The notes beneath the pieces were generated by a model. That model was not told the DNA's origin, searched no databases, and worked only from the letters and a program-made list of their open reading frames with translations. The position numbers and the translations under genes were made by a program. 64,000 nt of DNA from an uncultured Eubacteriales bacterium. GTDB taxonomy: Bacteria; Bacillota; Clostridia; Peptostreptococcales; Anaerovoracaceae. The stretch's first letter is position 1, and each line of letters starts with the position of its first letter. The stretch is taken from assembly GCA_902786355.1 (NCBI GenBank), contig CADABZ010000013.1, positions 1 to 64,000 of the forward strand, given 5' to 3'. Below are positions 52,801 through 60,846 of this stretch, piece by piece.

Positions 52801-54048
52801 GGTGACTGGGTAGTCAGCGAAGACTCAACCTGTACCAATACCGGCCGCAGAACCAGAACATGTACAGTCTGCGGCTTCGAGGAAGAAGAAGAGATCCCGA
52901 TGAAGGATCACACCTGGAGCACGGAGTACACAGAAGACGAGCCTGCAACCTGTACAGAAGAAGGCTCAGAGTCGCATCACTGTACAGTATGCGGCGTTTC
53001 CGATGAAACATCCGCAAGAGCGATCCCTAAGAAACCACACAGCTACGGCGACTGGGAGATCACTGAGGAAGCTACCTGCATTAAGGCGGGATCACATAAG
53101 AAGATCTGCAGCGTGTGCGGTGATGAAGTAACAGAAGAGATCCCGATGAAGGATCACACCTGGAGCGAAGAGTTTACAGTAGACAGACCTGCAACCTGCA
53201 AGGAAGAAGGATCCGAATCACAGCACTGCATGGTATGTGACGCGGTCAATGAAGATTCTGTAAGAGCTATCCCTAAGGCCGATCACACTTTCGGCGAATG
53301 GGAAGTTGTGACTCCTGCAACCTGCAAGGAAGGGTCACAGAAGAGAGTCTGCAGTATTTGCGGGAAGACAGAAACTGAAGCGATCCCTGCTGTCGATGAA
53401 CACAAGTGGGATGCCGGCAAGGTTACCAGGAAAGCTACAACATCTGCAGCGGGCGAAAAGGTGCTGACCTGCTCTGTATGCAAGAAGACCGAGAAAATCG
53501 CGATCCCTAAAGTCCCGGCTGTCACAGGAACACCTAAGATCCTGAATACTGTCGCGAACTCATCCAGAAAGACGAATGATGTCATCTGGGATAAGAGCGC
53601 AGTTAAGAACGCGACAAACTATGAGCTTAACTGGAGAGCTCGCGGAGCATCCAAGTGGGCAAGCGCTAAGGTCGGTAATGTCACACGCGGAGTTACCACA
53701 GGCCTGACCATCGGCGGACTGTACGAGATCAGGGTCACTCCATACAAGGCAGCGACAGCTACAACAGCCGAGGTGAAAGGAACTTCATCTGCCATAGTCT
53801 ACAGATATTTCCACACGACAGGAAAGATCAGACTTGCCTCCAACAGCAAGGGCACATTCACGATGAGCTGGGCGAAGAACCCGAGCGCCACAGGCTATCA
53901 GGTGCTTTACACAACGAACAAGAACGGTTCGGGCGCAGCACAGAATATCAAGACAGCAGGAGCGTCGGCAACAAGCATCACTGTCAGAGATATCGGCATC
54001 ACCTACATCGGAAACATCTCCTGCCCGGTAGCAGTCAGAGTCAAATAA
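49849..54048 (+). CDS. Giant secreted repeat protein with seven beta modules and Cys-pair units
   Basis: A ~1399-residue exported protein (signal peptide near ALAFAAED). After an Ala/Glu/Asp-rich stretch come seven ~120-residue modules starting with V-x-x-I-S/E-Y and holding GDVLTVN, W-x-x-G/D, and Y-M-G turns. Six ~40-residue units follow with TC...C-x-x-C and H-x-W (TRTCTVCGFEEEEE, HHCTVCGVSDE). The end is the FN3-like tail. ATG at 49849 has GAGAGG upstream. Compared with the 7984 copy, about 16 residues around TYYVQIREV are missing in frame (VRDIGITYIGNIS). Likely an adhesin or cell-surface scaffold. Confidence 0.7.
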   Translation: MDLIKKLTAVLLSLAMVFIYTPALAFAAEDDPAEGPAAVSEEQAEADAKEKAAAADDAAPDAEDEADKEVQSEGKTQDGEADQAEDEESPAADTPLRSNNNEAVSISYEFADLNLVEGCDCELRDDGNGEWYYYNIYSRDGDVLTVNNIDYVYSYSEEREECGFESDTGDWIPDYEVSFDTNQDEEHWTAGDTVLITVSYSDSEYIVETVLKENPVHEISYEFAEPLNLTEGEDSYEASDFIYDEKADEYVEVKYDSYDVPRREGDRLIVNGVVYTLSQEDPGSEGEYVNESGDAIPYADVEMVTDQSYDNEWTPDNPGYITFKYMGVSSDPIKVEIQKNPVSEISYEFADLYLIEDKDGYVQDEEVYNEETGEKETKSYFSYHVQKGDGDVLTVNGIDYIYSDEGWEYVSDSGERIDGEDVLILTDQSAVNEWTPDNPGYAIITYKGRDCKVEVPVHENPVDSIEYEPAGPVYVVDGIGTSEENTEIYDEETDSYDFVSWDKYQTPDNAVSTGAKLTVHYTDGTSAIYTYNGELFADDEGAAPEYYESMDWYTDETYDHRWNAGSQGNLIFQYMGRKCSVPVEIRENPVQAISFARDGYDENNRIELIEKIDGDSYGDDYFRYDFCYKPGDVLTVSIKDGDEVKDVRYIAEQRDDEIEFINEEDPDDSILTFGYVESRRMRCSSDQEYESQWALGEDRAFTLKYMGRTCEVPVTIVPNDVVGIEYSRGESPVPLVEGVDGINSDGGDGTYFYYQLGVQQGDILKVSKQISGNIIDVLYTAKVIDENVVFVNNADPEDTIDPWDPYRGVSESSDQNDGARWGTGEAHTLIIEYMGIITEVPVVTVKGAVIESMSFSRDGYDDEHPIELTENEDGYFDEDEETGEGYFCYEIPYIDGDELHVKFDVSEDEVVYVFDSDTDWFTALGPVPEGAFDHIDINDLEQVTEQSLDNVWEAGKDYSITLDYDGYTTEVNVRVVAATHEHEFGDWVVSEDSTCTNTGRRTRTCTVCGFEEEEEIPMKDHTWSTEYTEDEPATCTEEGSESHHCTVCGVSDETSARAIPKKPHSYGDWEITEEATCIKAGSHKKICSVCGDEVTEEIPMKDHTWSEEFTVDRPATCKEEGSESQHCMVCDAVNEDSVRAIPKADHTFGEWEVVTPATCKEGSQKRVCSICGKTETEAIPAVDEHKWDAGKVTRKATTSAAGEKVLTCSVCKKTEKIAIPKVPAVTGTPKILNTVANSSRKTNDVIWDKSAVKNATNYELNWRARGASKWASAKVGNVTRGVTTGLTIGGLYEIRVTPYKAATATTAEVKGTSSAIVYRYFHTTGKIRLASNSKGTFTMSWAKNPSATGYQVLYTTNKNGSGAAQNIKTAGASATSITVRDIGITYIGNISCPVAVRVK
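53818..53995 (+). repeat. Second copy of the near-identical 178-bp segment
   Basis: See 48062-48239; the copies have equal length and very few differences, and each is followed by a different rearrangement just after GATATC. Confidence 0.85.
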
Positions 54049-54100
54049 CAAAAGCAAGGGTAACTCCGACATCAGGGAGAATATCTTGTACACAAGCAAC

Positions 54101-54140
54101 GCAGAAGGCGGGTATAAAACCTCGCCTTCTGCATTTCTTT
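54101..54140 (+). terminator. Rho-independent terminator after the giant secreted protein
   Basis: GCAGAAGGCG (54101-54110) pairs with CGCCTTCTGC (54123-54132), 12-base loop, followed by ATTTCTTTTG. Confidence 0.75.
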
Positions 54141-54277
54141 TGTGTGGATTTCAGCGGATTTATGCCTTATAATACGCTTTATGCCGAAAATACAGACAAC
54201 GGACACATAGTTTTCACTAAATCATATATAATAAGCTGAACCGGCAGATAAATATGTAAGAAGGTAGAGTAGATAAT

Positions 54278-55312
54278 ATGGTAGATCTTTTATACAGAGC
54301 TATTTACTGGATCGCGGGAGTACACGATCACATACTGAATATCAACAACAGCGGCGGCTGGTATTTTGATGACAAGCAGCTGCATTTCCTGGTGATCGGA
54401 GCCCTGGGCATGCTGATGATATTCGTGACATATCCGGTATTCAAGCTGCTTGCTGAGACCGGACATACGATGGTAGTGTCCTGGCTCTATACGTTCACGC
54501 TCATCCTGGTTATAACCTTTGCCATTGAGATAGGGCAGTGGTTCTCGGGGACGGGAAGCATGGAGACAGAGGATATGGCATCCGGTGTAGCCGGATTTCT
54601 TGTGATGTTTTTCATATTTGCAGTGATACGGGCGATTTTTCATGCCTTTCTGTCGCTTTTTCGCAGGGACGAGTCGAAGGAAGCGCAGAGGGAGGTACTG
54701 AGAGAAGAGGCTGAGCGCAGCAGAAGAGAGAAGGAATACAGACGTCCGGATACCTATGCGCAGATGCAGCCGGTAAGATACGCCGGAGAGCAGAAACCGC
54801 TTCAGAAGCGTCCTGCGAAGAAGAAGCATAAGCTTTCAGACATCGCGCAAATGGCAGCGAACGGAGGCCTTTCTGTAAAGAATCTGGCATCAGAAGGCAA
54901 GTCATTCCTTGAAGATCTTGCAGGAGAGATCGCCGAGGAAAAGGTCAGGACAGAAGAGATCCCTGCGCCGGTCGAAAAGATACACAGCCAGCAGCAGAGC
55001 AGACCTGTCCATACTGACCGCGATACTCTTGTGATGCCTGTCAACGCAGATGCAGCGCAGACACCGGCAGAGAGACCTGTCATCACGGACGGAGGCAGAG
55101 AGACACTTGTTATGTCTCCTGAAGAGATAGCAGAAGCCGGCGGCCTGGATCTTAAGGCTGCTGAGACCGATGACAGGATGACTTACGTCATGCCGTCGCC
55201 TGAGTTCTTCCCGGAAAAAGGGACTGTCAGCGCTGAAAAGGCGGCAGACAGAGACGTTGAAGAGCTCTTTGCAGAGTTCGACAGAGTAGCTGCAGAGCCT
55301 GAAAAAGAATAG
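54278..55312 (+). CDS. VanZ-like membrane protein with a three-repeat tail
   Basis: A 344-residue protein. N-terminal residues 35-125 hold about four helices with VanZ-like wording: DKQLHFLVIGALGML, then FAIEIGQWFSGTGSMETEDMASG. A charged C-terminal tail follows, cytosolic by the positive-inside rule. The tail contains three 26-residue repeats (247-324), each with R-x-T-[LY]-V-M-[PS] at T250, T276 and T302. VanZ-like proteins have no settled biochemical role beyond teicoplanin resistance. The gene lies just before the purine operon but has no link to it. The tail may bind a partner. Confidence 0.6.
   Translation: MVDLLYRAIYWIAGVHDHILNINNSGGWYFDDKQLHFLVIGALGMLMIFVTYPVFKLLAETGHTMVVSWLYTFTLILVITFAIEIGQWFSGTGSMETEDMASGVAGFLVMFFIFAVIRAIFHAFLSLFRRDESKEAQREVLREEAERSRREKEYRRPDTYAQMQPVRYAGEQKPLQKRPAKKKHKLSDIAQMAANGGLSVKNLASEGKSFLEDLAGEIAEEKVRTEEIPAPVEKIHSQQQSRPVHTDRDTLVMPVNADAAQTPAERPVITDGGRETLVMSPEEIAEAGGLDLKAAETDDRMTYVMPSPEFFPEKGTVSAEKAADRDVEELFAEFDRVAAEPEKE
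55016..55249 (+). repeat. Three tandem 26-residue repeats in the VanZ-like tail
   Basis: Protein repeats at residues 247, 273 and 299 begin DRDTLVMP, GRETLVMS and DRMTYVMP. The threonines are exactly 26 residues apart. The spacing at DNA level is 78 bases. The motif resembles a short docking or phosphorylation site; its function is unknown. Confidence 0.7.
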
Positions 55313-55315
55313 AAT

Positions 55316-55366
55316 CCGAACGTAAATAAGAAAACGAGCAGAATATATCGAGCATAGCCGAACGTA
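55316..55366 (+). promoter_or_regulatory. Two direct PurBox-like sites before purE
   Basis: CCGAACGTA occurs at 55316-55324 and again at 55358-55366, exactly 42 bases apart, or about four helical turns. The core CCGAAC matches the B. subtilis PurR box (AWWWCCGAACWWT). The first copy overlaps the end of the VanZ-like gene. It suggests PurR-type control of the operon. In B. subtilis the boxes are inverted, whereas these are in direct orientation. Confidence 0.5.
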
Positions 55367-55486
55367 CTGTGTACAAAGACCAGAACATTGTGAAAAAAAG
55401 ACTGGTTTGTTTGATTTATTGCATCTAAAATGCGAAAATGCTTCGTGTATTTCCGTGTACTTTTTGAGACAAAGGAGCGTAAAGGT

Positions 55487-55978
55487 ATGAAGAAAGTCGG
55501 ACTTATCATGGGAAGTGACAGCGATCTTCCTGTAGTGAAGAAGGCTGCGGCTGTGCTCAGCGAGCTTGGTATCACATATGAAGCTCACGTATATTCAGCG
55601 CACAGGACGCCGGCAGAGGCAAGAGACTGGACACTGGCTGCAAGAGACAATGGATTCGGAGTAATAATCGCTTTTGCAGGAATGGCTGCCCACCTTGCAG
55701 GTGCAATTGCAGCGAATACCACGCTCCCTGTAATAGGAGTACCGTGCAAAAGCGCTGCGCTTGACGGTATGGATGCGCTTCTGTCCACAGTGATGATGCC
55801 AAGCGGCATCCCTGTTGCGACAGTAGCTATCGACGGAGGAAAGAATGCTGCACTTCTTGCGGCAGAGATACTTGCTGTTTCAGATGATGAGCTGGCAGCA
55901 GCACTCGATGCCAGGAGAAGCGCTGAAGCAGAGGCAGTGCTCGTAAAGGATGCCGGGATCAGCGAAAGACTGCTGTAA
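55487..55978 (+). CDS. purE: N5-carboxyaminoimidazole ribonucleotide mutase
   Basis: A 163-residue PurE, which converts N5-CAIR to CAIR or acts directly on AIR with CO2. MGSDSDLPV and YSAHRTPAEARDW are the substrate-binding motifs; FAGMAAHLAGAIAANT forms the conserved helix. AAAGGAG lies 9 bases before ATG 55487, so the longer frame upstream is not used. It heads the purine operon. No purK is seen in the window, so class II (AIR carboxylase) behaviour is possible. Confidence 0.92.
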   Translation: MKKVGLIMGSDSDLPVVKKAAAVLSELGITYEAHVYSAHRTPAEARDWTLAARDNGFGVIIAFAGMAAHLAGAIAANTTLPVIGVPCKSAALDGMDALLSTVMMPSGIPVATVAIDGGKNAALLAAEILAVSDDELAAALDARRSAEAEAVLVKDAGISERLL

Positions 55979-56076
55979 GGCAGCTAAGTGACCGGCACTG
56001 AGACAGCTGCGCGTGATGCAGCCTGGATGATTCGGATAATCTATTGAGGGTATATTAATAAAAAAGGAGAGATCTA

Positions 56077-56760
56077 ATGAAACTTGTTTACACCGGGAAG
56101 ACTAAGAATGTATTTGAACTTGAGAATGGCAACTATCTGCTGAAGTTCAAGGATGATGTTACAGGTAAGGACGGAAAGTTCGATCCGGGCGAAAACCAGA
56201 TCGGCCTCACTATCGACGGAGTCGGCGATTTCAACCTTCGCATGACTGACTATTATTTCAACAAGATCAACGCTGCAGGAATCAGAACACACTATGTCAA
56301 GGCTAATTTTGACGAGACCACTATGGAAGTCAAGCCTGCCAAGGTATTCGGACACGGACTCGAGGTAATCTGCAGACTCAAGGCTGTAGGCAGCTTCATC
56401 AGAAGATATGGTGAATATATCGAGACAGGAGCAGATCTCCCTGCTTATGTAGAGACTACTTTCAAGAACGATGCACTCGGCGATCCGCTCGTAACCAAGG
56501 ACGGACTCGTTGTACTCGGCGTTATGACAGAAGAGCAGTATGATGACCTCAAGACAATGACACAGCAGATCACAAAGATCGTTGCAGACGACATGAAGGA
56601 AAAAGGTCTCGACCTCTACGACATCAAGTTCGAGTTCGGATATGATGCAGACGGCAAGGTAATGCTGATCGACGAGATCGCTTCCGGCAACATGAGAGTA
56701 TATAAGGACGGCGAGTATATCGAGCCGCTCAAGCTCAACGAGCTCTTCTTCGCTGAATAA
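56077..56760 (+). CDS. purC: SAICAR synthase
   Basis: A 227-residue PurC joining aspartate to CAIR with ATP. The start [15 protein letters not shown], the [20 protein letters not shown] and the acidic [22 protein letters not shown] motifs are diagnostic. GGAGAG lies upstream of the ATG. The next gene is purF, 63 bases away, with a small hairpin between. Confidence 0.93.
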   Translation: MKLVYTGKTKNVFELENGNYLLKFKDDVTGKDGKFDPGENQIGLTIDGVGDFNLRMTDYYFNKINAAGIRTHYVKANFDETTMEVKPAKVFGHGLEVICRLKAVGSFIRRYGEYIETGADLPAYVETTFKNDALGDPLVTKDGLVVLGVMTEEQYDDLKTMTQQITKIVADDMKEKGLDLYDIKFEFGYDADGKVMLIDEIASGNMRVYKDGEYIEPLKLNELFFAE

Positions 56761-56769
56761 TCACTGCTG

Positions 56770-56789
56770 CCCGGCGGCATCAGGCCGGG
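56770..56789 (+). promoter_or_regulatory. Hairpin between purC and purF
   Basis: CCCGGC (56770-56775) pairs with GCCGGG (56784-56789), loop of 8 bases, no T run. It probably affects mRNA stability or partial termination inside the operon. Confidence 0.35.
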
Positions 56790-56823
56790 AAAAGGGTATC
56801 ACATATAGACAAAAGGAGGCCTT

Positions 56824-58251
56824 ATGGGAGGCTTTTTCGGAATAACCTCTAAGGAAGACTGCATACTTGATGTGTATTTCGGTACAGACTACCATTCACA
56901 TCTGGGTACCAGGAGAGGCGGCATCGCAGCCTATGATCCTGAGATCGGCTTCCAGAGAGAGATCCACAATATTGAAAACGCGCCGTTCAGAACAAAATTC
57001 GAAGGCATCGTCAACAAAATGAGCGGCACTGCTGCTATCGGATGCATAAGCGATATGGATCCGCAGCCGCTTCTCTTCCGCTCCGTGAGCGGGACATATG
57101 CAATATCCACGATCGGCATCATCAACAACAGGGACGAGATGATCGACCACGTGCTCAAACGCACACACGGCCATCTTGAGGCCAAGACAGGCGGCAAGAT
57201 CAACCAGACAGAGCTTGTTGCTGCTCTTATCTCTGACAAGGATGACCTGATCGAGGGAATCCGCTATGCGCAGGAGATGATCGAGGGGACATCATCGATC
57301 CTGATCCTCAAGGAGGGCGGCACTATTATCGCTGCCCGCGACCCGCTCGGAAGACTTCCGATCAGAGTAGGTATCGGGGAACATGCATGCGCAGTCGCAT
57401 TCGAGTCCTACACACTGTCCAAGATGGGCTATGAGGAGCAGAGAGACCTCGGCCCGGGCGAGATCGTTGAGATCACACCGGACGGCATCAGGCAGCTTGT
57501 AGCACCGGGCGAAGAAATGAAGATCTGCGCCTTCCTGTGGAGCTACTACGGATATCCGACAACATCGTACGAGGGTGTCAACGTCGAGGTGATGCGTTAC
57601 AGAAACGGGCACATCCTTGCGAGAAACGATATCGAAAATGGTTTTGACATATCCGATGTTGACTATGTCGGAGGCGTTCCTGACAGCGGCACACCTCATG
57701 CCATAGGATATTCCAACGAGACACATCTGCCTTTTGCGCGCGCTTTCATCAAGTACACACCGACCTGGGCAAGAAGCTTCATGCCTACGACTCAGGCAGA
57801 GCGCAACAAGGTCGCCAAGATGAAGCAGATCCCTGTTGTCGAGCTTATCAAGGGCAAGAAGCTCCTCTTCGTTGATGACTCGATCGTCAGAGGAACTCAG
57901 CTCAGAGAGACTGTAGAATTCCTCTATGACAACGGAGCAGAGGCCGTGCACATGAGATCGGCCTGCCCGCCAATAATGTATGCGTGCAAGTATCTTAACT
58001 TCTCCAGGAACAACAGCGACATGGATCTGCTGTCGAGGAGAACGATAGCTGAGCTTGAAGGCGAAGAAGGCATGAGACATCTTGATGAGTATGCCGACGC
58101 GTCCACAGAGAGGGGCAAAAAGCTCCGCCGTGCCATTGCCAAAAAGATGGGATTCGACAGCCTCGAGTTCCAGACTCTCGACGGAGTAGTCGAGGCGATA
58201 GGCATAGACAAATGCAAGCTGTGCACATACTGCTGGACAGGAGAAGAATAG
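56824..58251 (+). CDS. purF: Amidophosphoribosyltransferase variant lacking the N-terminal catalytic Cys
   Basis: A 475-residue PurF, the first committed step from PRPP to phosphoribosylamine. The PRPP loop LLFVDDSIVRGTQ is intact (348-360), and Cys235, Cys388, Cys464 and Cys467 sit where the B. subtilis enzyme holds its 4Fe-4S cluster. The N-terminus is MGGFFGITSKEDC, where the normal Cys nucleophile at residue 1-2 of the glutaminase half is Gly; the HSHLGTRRGG region aligns with the usual glutamine site. The enzyme may use free ammonia or another ammonia source. The variant type appears typical of some Clostridia. Confidence 0.88.
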   Translation: MGGFFGITSKEDCILDVYFGTDYHSHLGTRRGGIAAYDPEIGFQREIHNIENAPFRTKFEGIVNKMSGTAAIGCISDMDPQPLLFRSVSGTYAISTIGIINNRDEMIDHVLKRTHGHLEAKTGGKINQTELVAALISDKDDLIEGIRYAQEMIEGTSSILILKEGGTIIAARDPLGRLPIRVGIGEHACAVAFESYTLSKMGYEEQRDLGPGEIVEITPDGIRQLVAPGEEMKICAFLWSYYGYPTTSYEGVNVEVMRYRNGHILARNDIENGFDISDVDYVGGVPDSGTPHAIGYSNETHLPFARAFIKYTPTWARSFMPTTQAERNKVAKMKQIPVVELIKGKKLLFVDDSIVRGTQLRETVEFLYDNGAEAVHMRSACPPIMYACKYLNFSRNNSDMDLLSRRTIAELEGEEGMRHLDEYADASTERGKKLRRAIAKKMGFDSLEFQTLDGVVEAIGIDKCKLCTYCWTGEE

Positions 58252-58258
58252 CGGAAAA

Positions 58259-58346
58259 CCCCTTTGCAGAAGCGATATCCGCGACAAGGGGTCAGAAAAT
58301 ATGATAAAATGACTATAGTCGGATCACGGATCCCGGATCCGGCTAT
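58259..58346 (+). promoter_or_regulatory. Two hairpins in the purF-purM gap
   Basis: CCCCTT (58259-58264) pairs with AAGGGG (58286-58291). A second stem pairs 58315-58325 with 58336-58346 with one mismatch, followed by ATTTGTCTG. The gap of 153 bases is long for this operon; the second stem could be an attenuator. Confidence 0.4.
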
Positions 58347-58404
58347 ATTTGTCTGAATTAAGTGCTTCAGAGTCCATCGGACAGGTAACATAAGAGAGGT
58401 ATCA

Positions 58405-59457
58405 ATGAATACAAAATCAAGATCTGACAGCTACGCAGCTGCCGGAGTAGATATAACCGCGGGTTACAGAGCAGTAGAGCTGATGAAGAGCCACATAGCC
58501 AGGACCGTCATACCGGGCGTCATGGGCGGTGTAGGCGGTTTTGGCGGACTGTTCGAACTCGATCTTACAGGAATAGAGAAGCCGGTCCTCGTCAGCGGCA
58601 CTGACGGAGTAGGCACCAAGCTCAAGCTGGCTTTCCTGCTTGACAAGCATGACACCATCGGCATCGACTGTGTTGCGATGTGCGTCAACGATGTCATCTG
58701 CGCAGGCGCAAGGCCGCTTTTCTTCCTCGACTATATTGCCTGCGGCAAGAATGTTCCTGAGAGGATAGAGCAGATCGTCGCCGGCGTATGCGAAGGCTGC
58801 GTCCAGGCAGGAGCTGCCCTGATAGGAGGAGAGACGGCTGAGATGCCGGGCTTCTATCCTGCCGATGAATACGACCTCGCCGGATATGTCACAGGCGTCG
58901 TCGACAAAAGCAAGATCATAGACAATACGAAAATGGCTGAAGGAGACATAGTCATCGCACTTCCATCGAGCGGTGTACACTCCAACGGCTTCTCCCTCGT
59001 ACGCAAGGTTTTCAACCTCGAGAAGGCCGATATGAAGGCGCTGACTGCCGGCAACACCATGCTCGGCGGAAGATCTCTCGGAGAAGCACTGCTTGAACCG
59101 ACTAAGATATATGTCAAGCCGGTACTGGCTCTCCTCGAAGAGATCAGCGTCAAAGGCATCTCGCACATCACAGGAGGAGGCTTCTATGAGAATATCCCGA
59201 GGAGCATCCCTGACGGACTCGGAGCCAGGATAGAGAAGAAGGCAGTCAGAGTCCTGCCGGTCTTCGACATGATCGCAGAGGTCGGAGCTATAAGCGAACA
59301 CGATATGTTCAATACTTTCAACATGGGAGTAGGCATGTCGATCGTCGTCGCACCTGAAGATGCTAAGAGAGCTCTTGAGATCCTCAGAGCAAACGGCGAA
59401 GATGCGTACATTATCGGCGAGATAGTCAGATCCGCTGATAAGATCGAGATAGTCTGA
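58405..59457 (+). CDS. purM: Phosphoribosylformylglycinamidine cyclo-ligase (AIR synthetase)
   Basis: A 350-residue PurM forming aminoimidazole ribonucleotide from FGAM with ATP. YAAAGVDITAGYRAVELMK, LVSGTDGVGTKLK, GGETAEMPGFY, PSSGVHSNGFSLVRK and HITGGGFYENIPR are all in place. GAGAGG is upstream of the ATG. purL and purS/Q are not in this window and must lie elsewhere. Confidence 0.95.
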   Translation: MNTKSRSDSYAAAGVDITAGYRAVELMKSHIARTVIPGVMGGVGGFGGLFELDLTGIEKPVLVSGTDGVGTKLKLAFLLDKHDTIGIDCVAMCVNDVICAGARPLFFLDYIACGKNVPERIEQIVAGVCEGCVQAGAALIGGETAEMPGFYPADEYDLAGYVTGVVDKSKIIDNTKMAEGDIVIALPSSGVHSNGFSLVRKVFNLEKADMKALTAGNTMLGGRSLGEALLEPTKIYVKPVLALLEEISVKGISHITGGGFYENIPRSIPDGLGARIEKKAVRVLPVFDMIAEVGAISEHDMFNTFNMGVGMSIVVAPEDAKRALEILRANGEDAYIIGEIVRSADKIEIV

Positions 59458-59474
59458 ACAACGGGAGAACAGAC

Positions 59475-60113
59475 ATGAGCAGAAAAATCAGGATCGCTGT
59501 GCTCGCGAGCGGAGGCGGGACCAACCTGCAGGCTCTCATAGACGCAGAGAGGTCAGGCAATATACCTGATGGTGAGATCGCCATCGTAATATGCAACAGA
59601 AAAAGCGCCTATGCTGCTGAGCGCGCAAAAGAAGCCGGGATCAGAGCTGAGATCGTCACCCGTAAGGCTTACGGAGGGCAGGAAGGCTTTGAAGCGAGGA
59701 TGACAGAGCTCTTTGAAGAAGAGAACATCGAACTGATAGTCCTCGCCGGATTCCTCAACATACTTTCAGAGGATTTTGTGCGCCGCTACGATCACAGGAT
59801 AATCAACATACATCCTTCCCTCATACCGGCATTCTGCGGGGAGGGATTCTACGGACTCGTTCCTCACATTGCCGCACTCGAAAGAGGCGTCAGGGTGACG
59901 GGCGCCACAGTGCATTTTGTCAATGAGATCGCTGACGGAGGCGAGATCATAGCGCAGAAAGCTGTCGAAGTCCGTCCCGGAGATACTCCGGAAGAGCTCC
60001 AGAAACGCGTTATGGAGCAGGCCGAATGGGTCATCCTGCCGGAAGCTGTGAGCAGGATATGCACCGAAAGAATACAGCAGAAAGAAAGGGAACAGGATAA
60101 TGGATGTATATAA
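59475..60113 (+). CDS. purN: Phosphoribosylglycinamide formyltransferase
   Basis: A 212-residue PurN, transferring formyl from 10-formyl-THF to GAR. LASGGGTNLQALIDA, NIHPSLIPAF (HPSLxP motif) and VHFVNEIADGGEII with the catalytic-type Asp are seen. It lies 17 bases after purM and overlaps the next gene by 14 bases. Confidence 0.92.
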   Translation: MSRKIRIAVLASGGGTNLQALIDAERSGNIPDGEIAIVICNRKSAYAAERAKEAGIRAEIVTRKAYGGQEGFEARMTELFEEENIELIVLAGFLNILSEDFVRRYDHRIINIHPSLIPAFCGEGFYGLVPHIAALERGVRVTGATVHFVNEIADGGEIIAQKAVEVRPGDTPEELQKRVMEQAEWVILPEAVSRICTERIQQKEREQDNGCI

Positions 60114-60825
60114 AACACTGAGCTTCAGCGAGGCAGTCAGAGGGAATGCGTATCCGGGACGCGGCATCATCGCCGGAGAGACACCGGACGGCAAAAAGGC
60201 TGTCGCTGCATATTTTATCATGGGCAGATCTGAGAACTCGAGAAACAGAGTTTTCACAGTCAAGGGAGATGCAGTTTTCACAGAGCCTTTTGATATCTCA
60301 AAGCTCGAGGACCCGAGCCTCATTATCTATGCAGCAGTAAGAAAAGTCGGCAGTCATCTCATCGTGACTAACGGCAACCAGACAGATACCATAGCTGAAG
60401 GACTGAATGCCGGAAGTGATTTTCACAAGTCTCTTAAGCAGAGGACATTCGAGCCTGACGCACCTAACTTCACACCGAGGATCAGTGCAGAGATTGTGTT
60501 TGATGATCAGGCAGGTTTTGACTACAGGATGAGCATCCTCAAGAGCGCTGATGCAGAGGGAACAGCCTGCAACCGCTATGGCTACGAATACAGCCCTATT
60601 CCGGGACTCGGCCATTTCATCCATACATATGAGTGCGACGGCAATCCGCTTCCGACATTCCAGGGCGAGCCGGCACGCATAGCTGTTCCGGACAGCATAG
60701 ATGAGTTCGCAGATGAGATCTGGAATGCCCTCGACGAGAACAACAAGATCTCTCTCTACGTTATATATACAGACCTCATCAGCGGAGAGACAGAGACCAG
60801 ACTCTTCAACAAGAATACGAAATAA
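60100..60825 (+). CDS. IMP cyclohydrolase, PurO-like (PF07826)
   Basis: A 241-residue protein of the archaeal-type IMP cyclohydrolase family, which closes the ring of FAICAR to IMP, the last step of the pathway. GNAYPGRGIIAGETPDGKKA, the YFIMGRSENSRNR motif and VTNGNQTDTI fit the family. It overlaps purN by 14 bases and precedes an AICARFT-only gene, so together they replace bifunctional PurH. The split is known in some Clostridia. Confidence 0.85.
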   Translation: MDVYKTLSFSEAVRGNAYPGRGIIAGETPDGKKAVAAYFIMGRSENSRNRVFTVKGDAVFTEPFDISKLEDPSLIIYAAVRKVGSHLIVTNGNQTDTIAEGLNAGSDFHKSLKQRTFEPDAPNFTPRISAEIVFDDQAGFDYRMSILKSADAEGTACNRYGYEYSPIPGLGHFIHTYECDGNPLPTFQGEPARIAVPDSIDEFADEIWNALDENNKISLYVIYTDLISGETETRLFNKNTK

Positions 60826-60846
60826 CCTCAGGACCAGGAGATATAT

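Noticed and set aside
52790..53510. Possible CRISPR-like spaced repeats
   Set aside because: The periodicity is codon-level and belongs to Cys-pair protein units; repeats are not identical and no cas genes lie nearby.
55313..55486. Purine riboswitch before purE
   Set aside because: The conserved loop sequences of the purine aptamer are not found; PurBox-like sites are present instead.
57292..58287. 331-residue minus-strand ORF
   Set aside because: Antisense to purF, which is certain by motifs.
58417..59301. 294-residue minus-strand ORF
   Set aside because: Antisense to purM.
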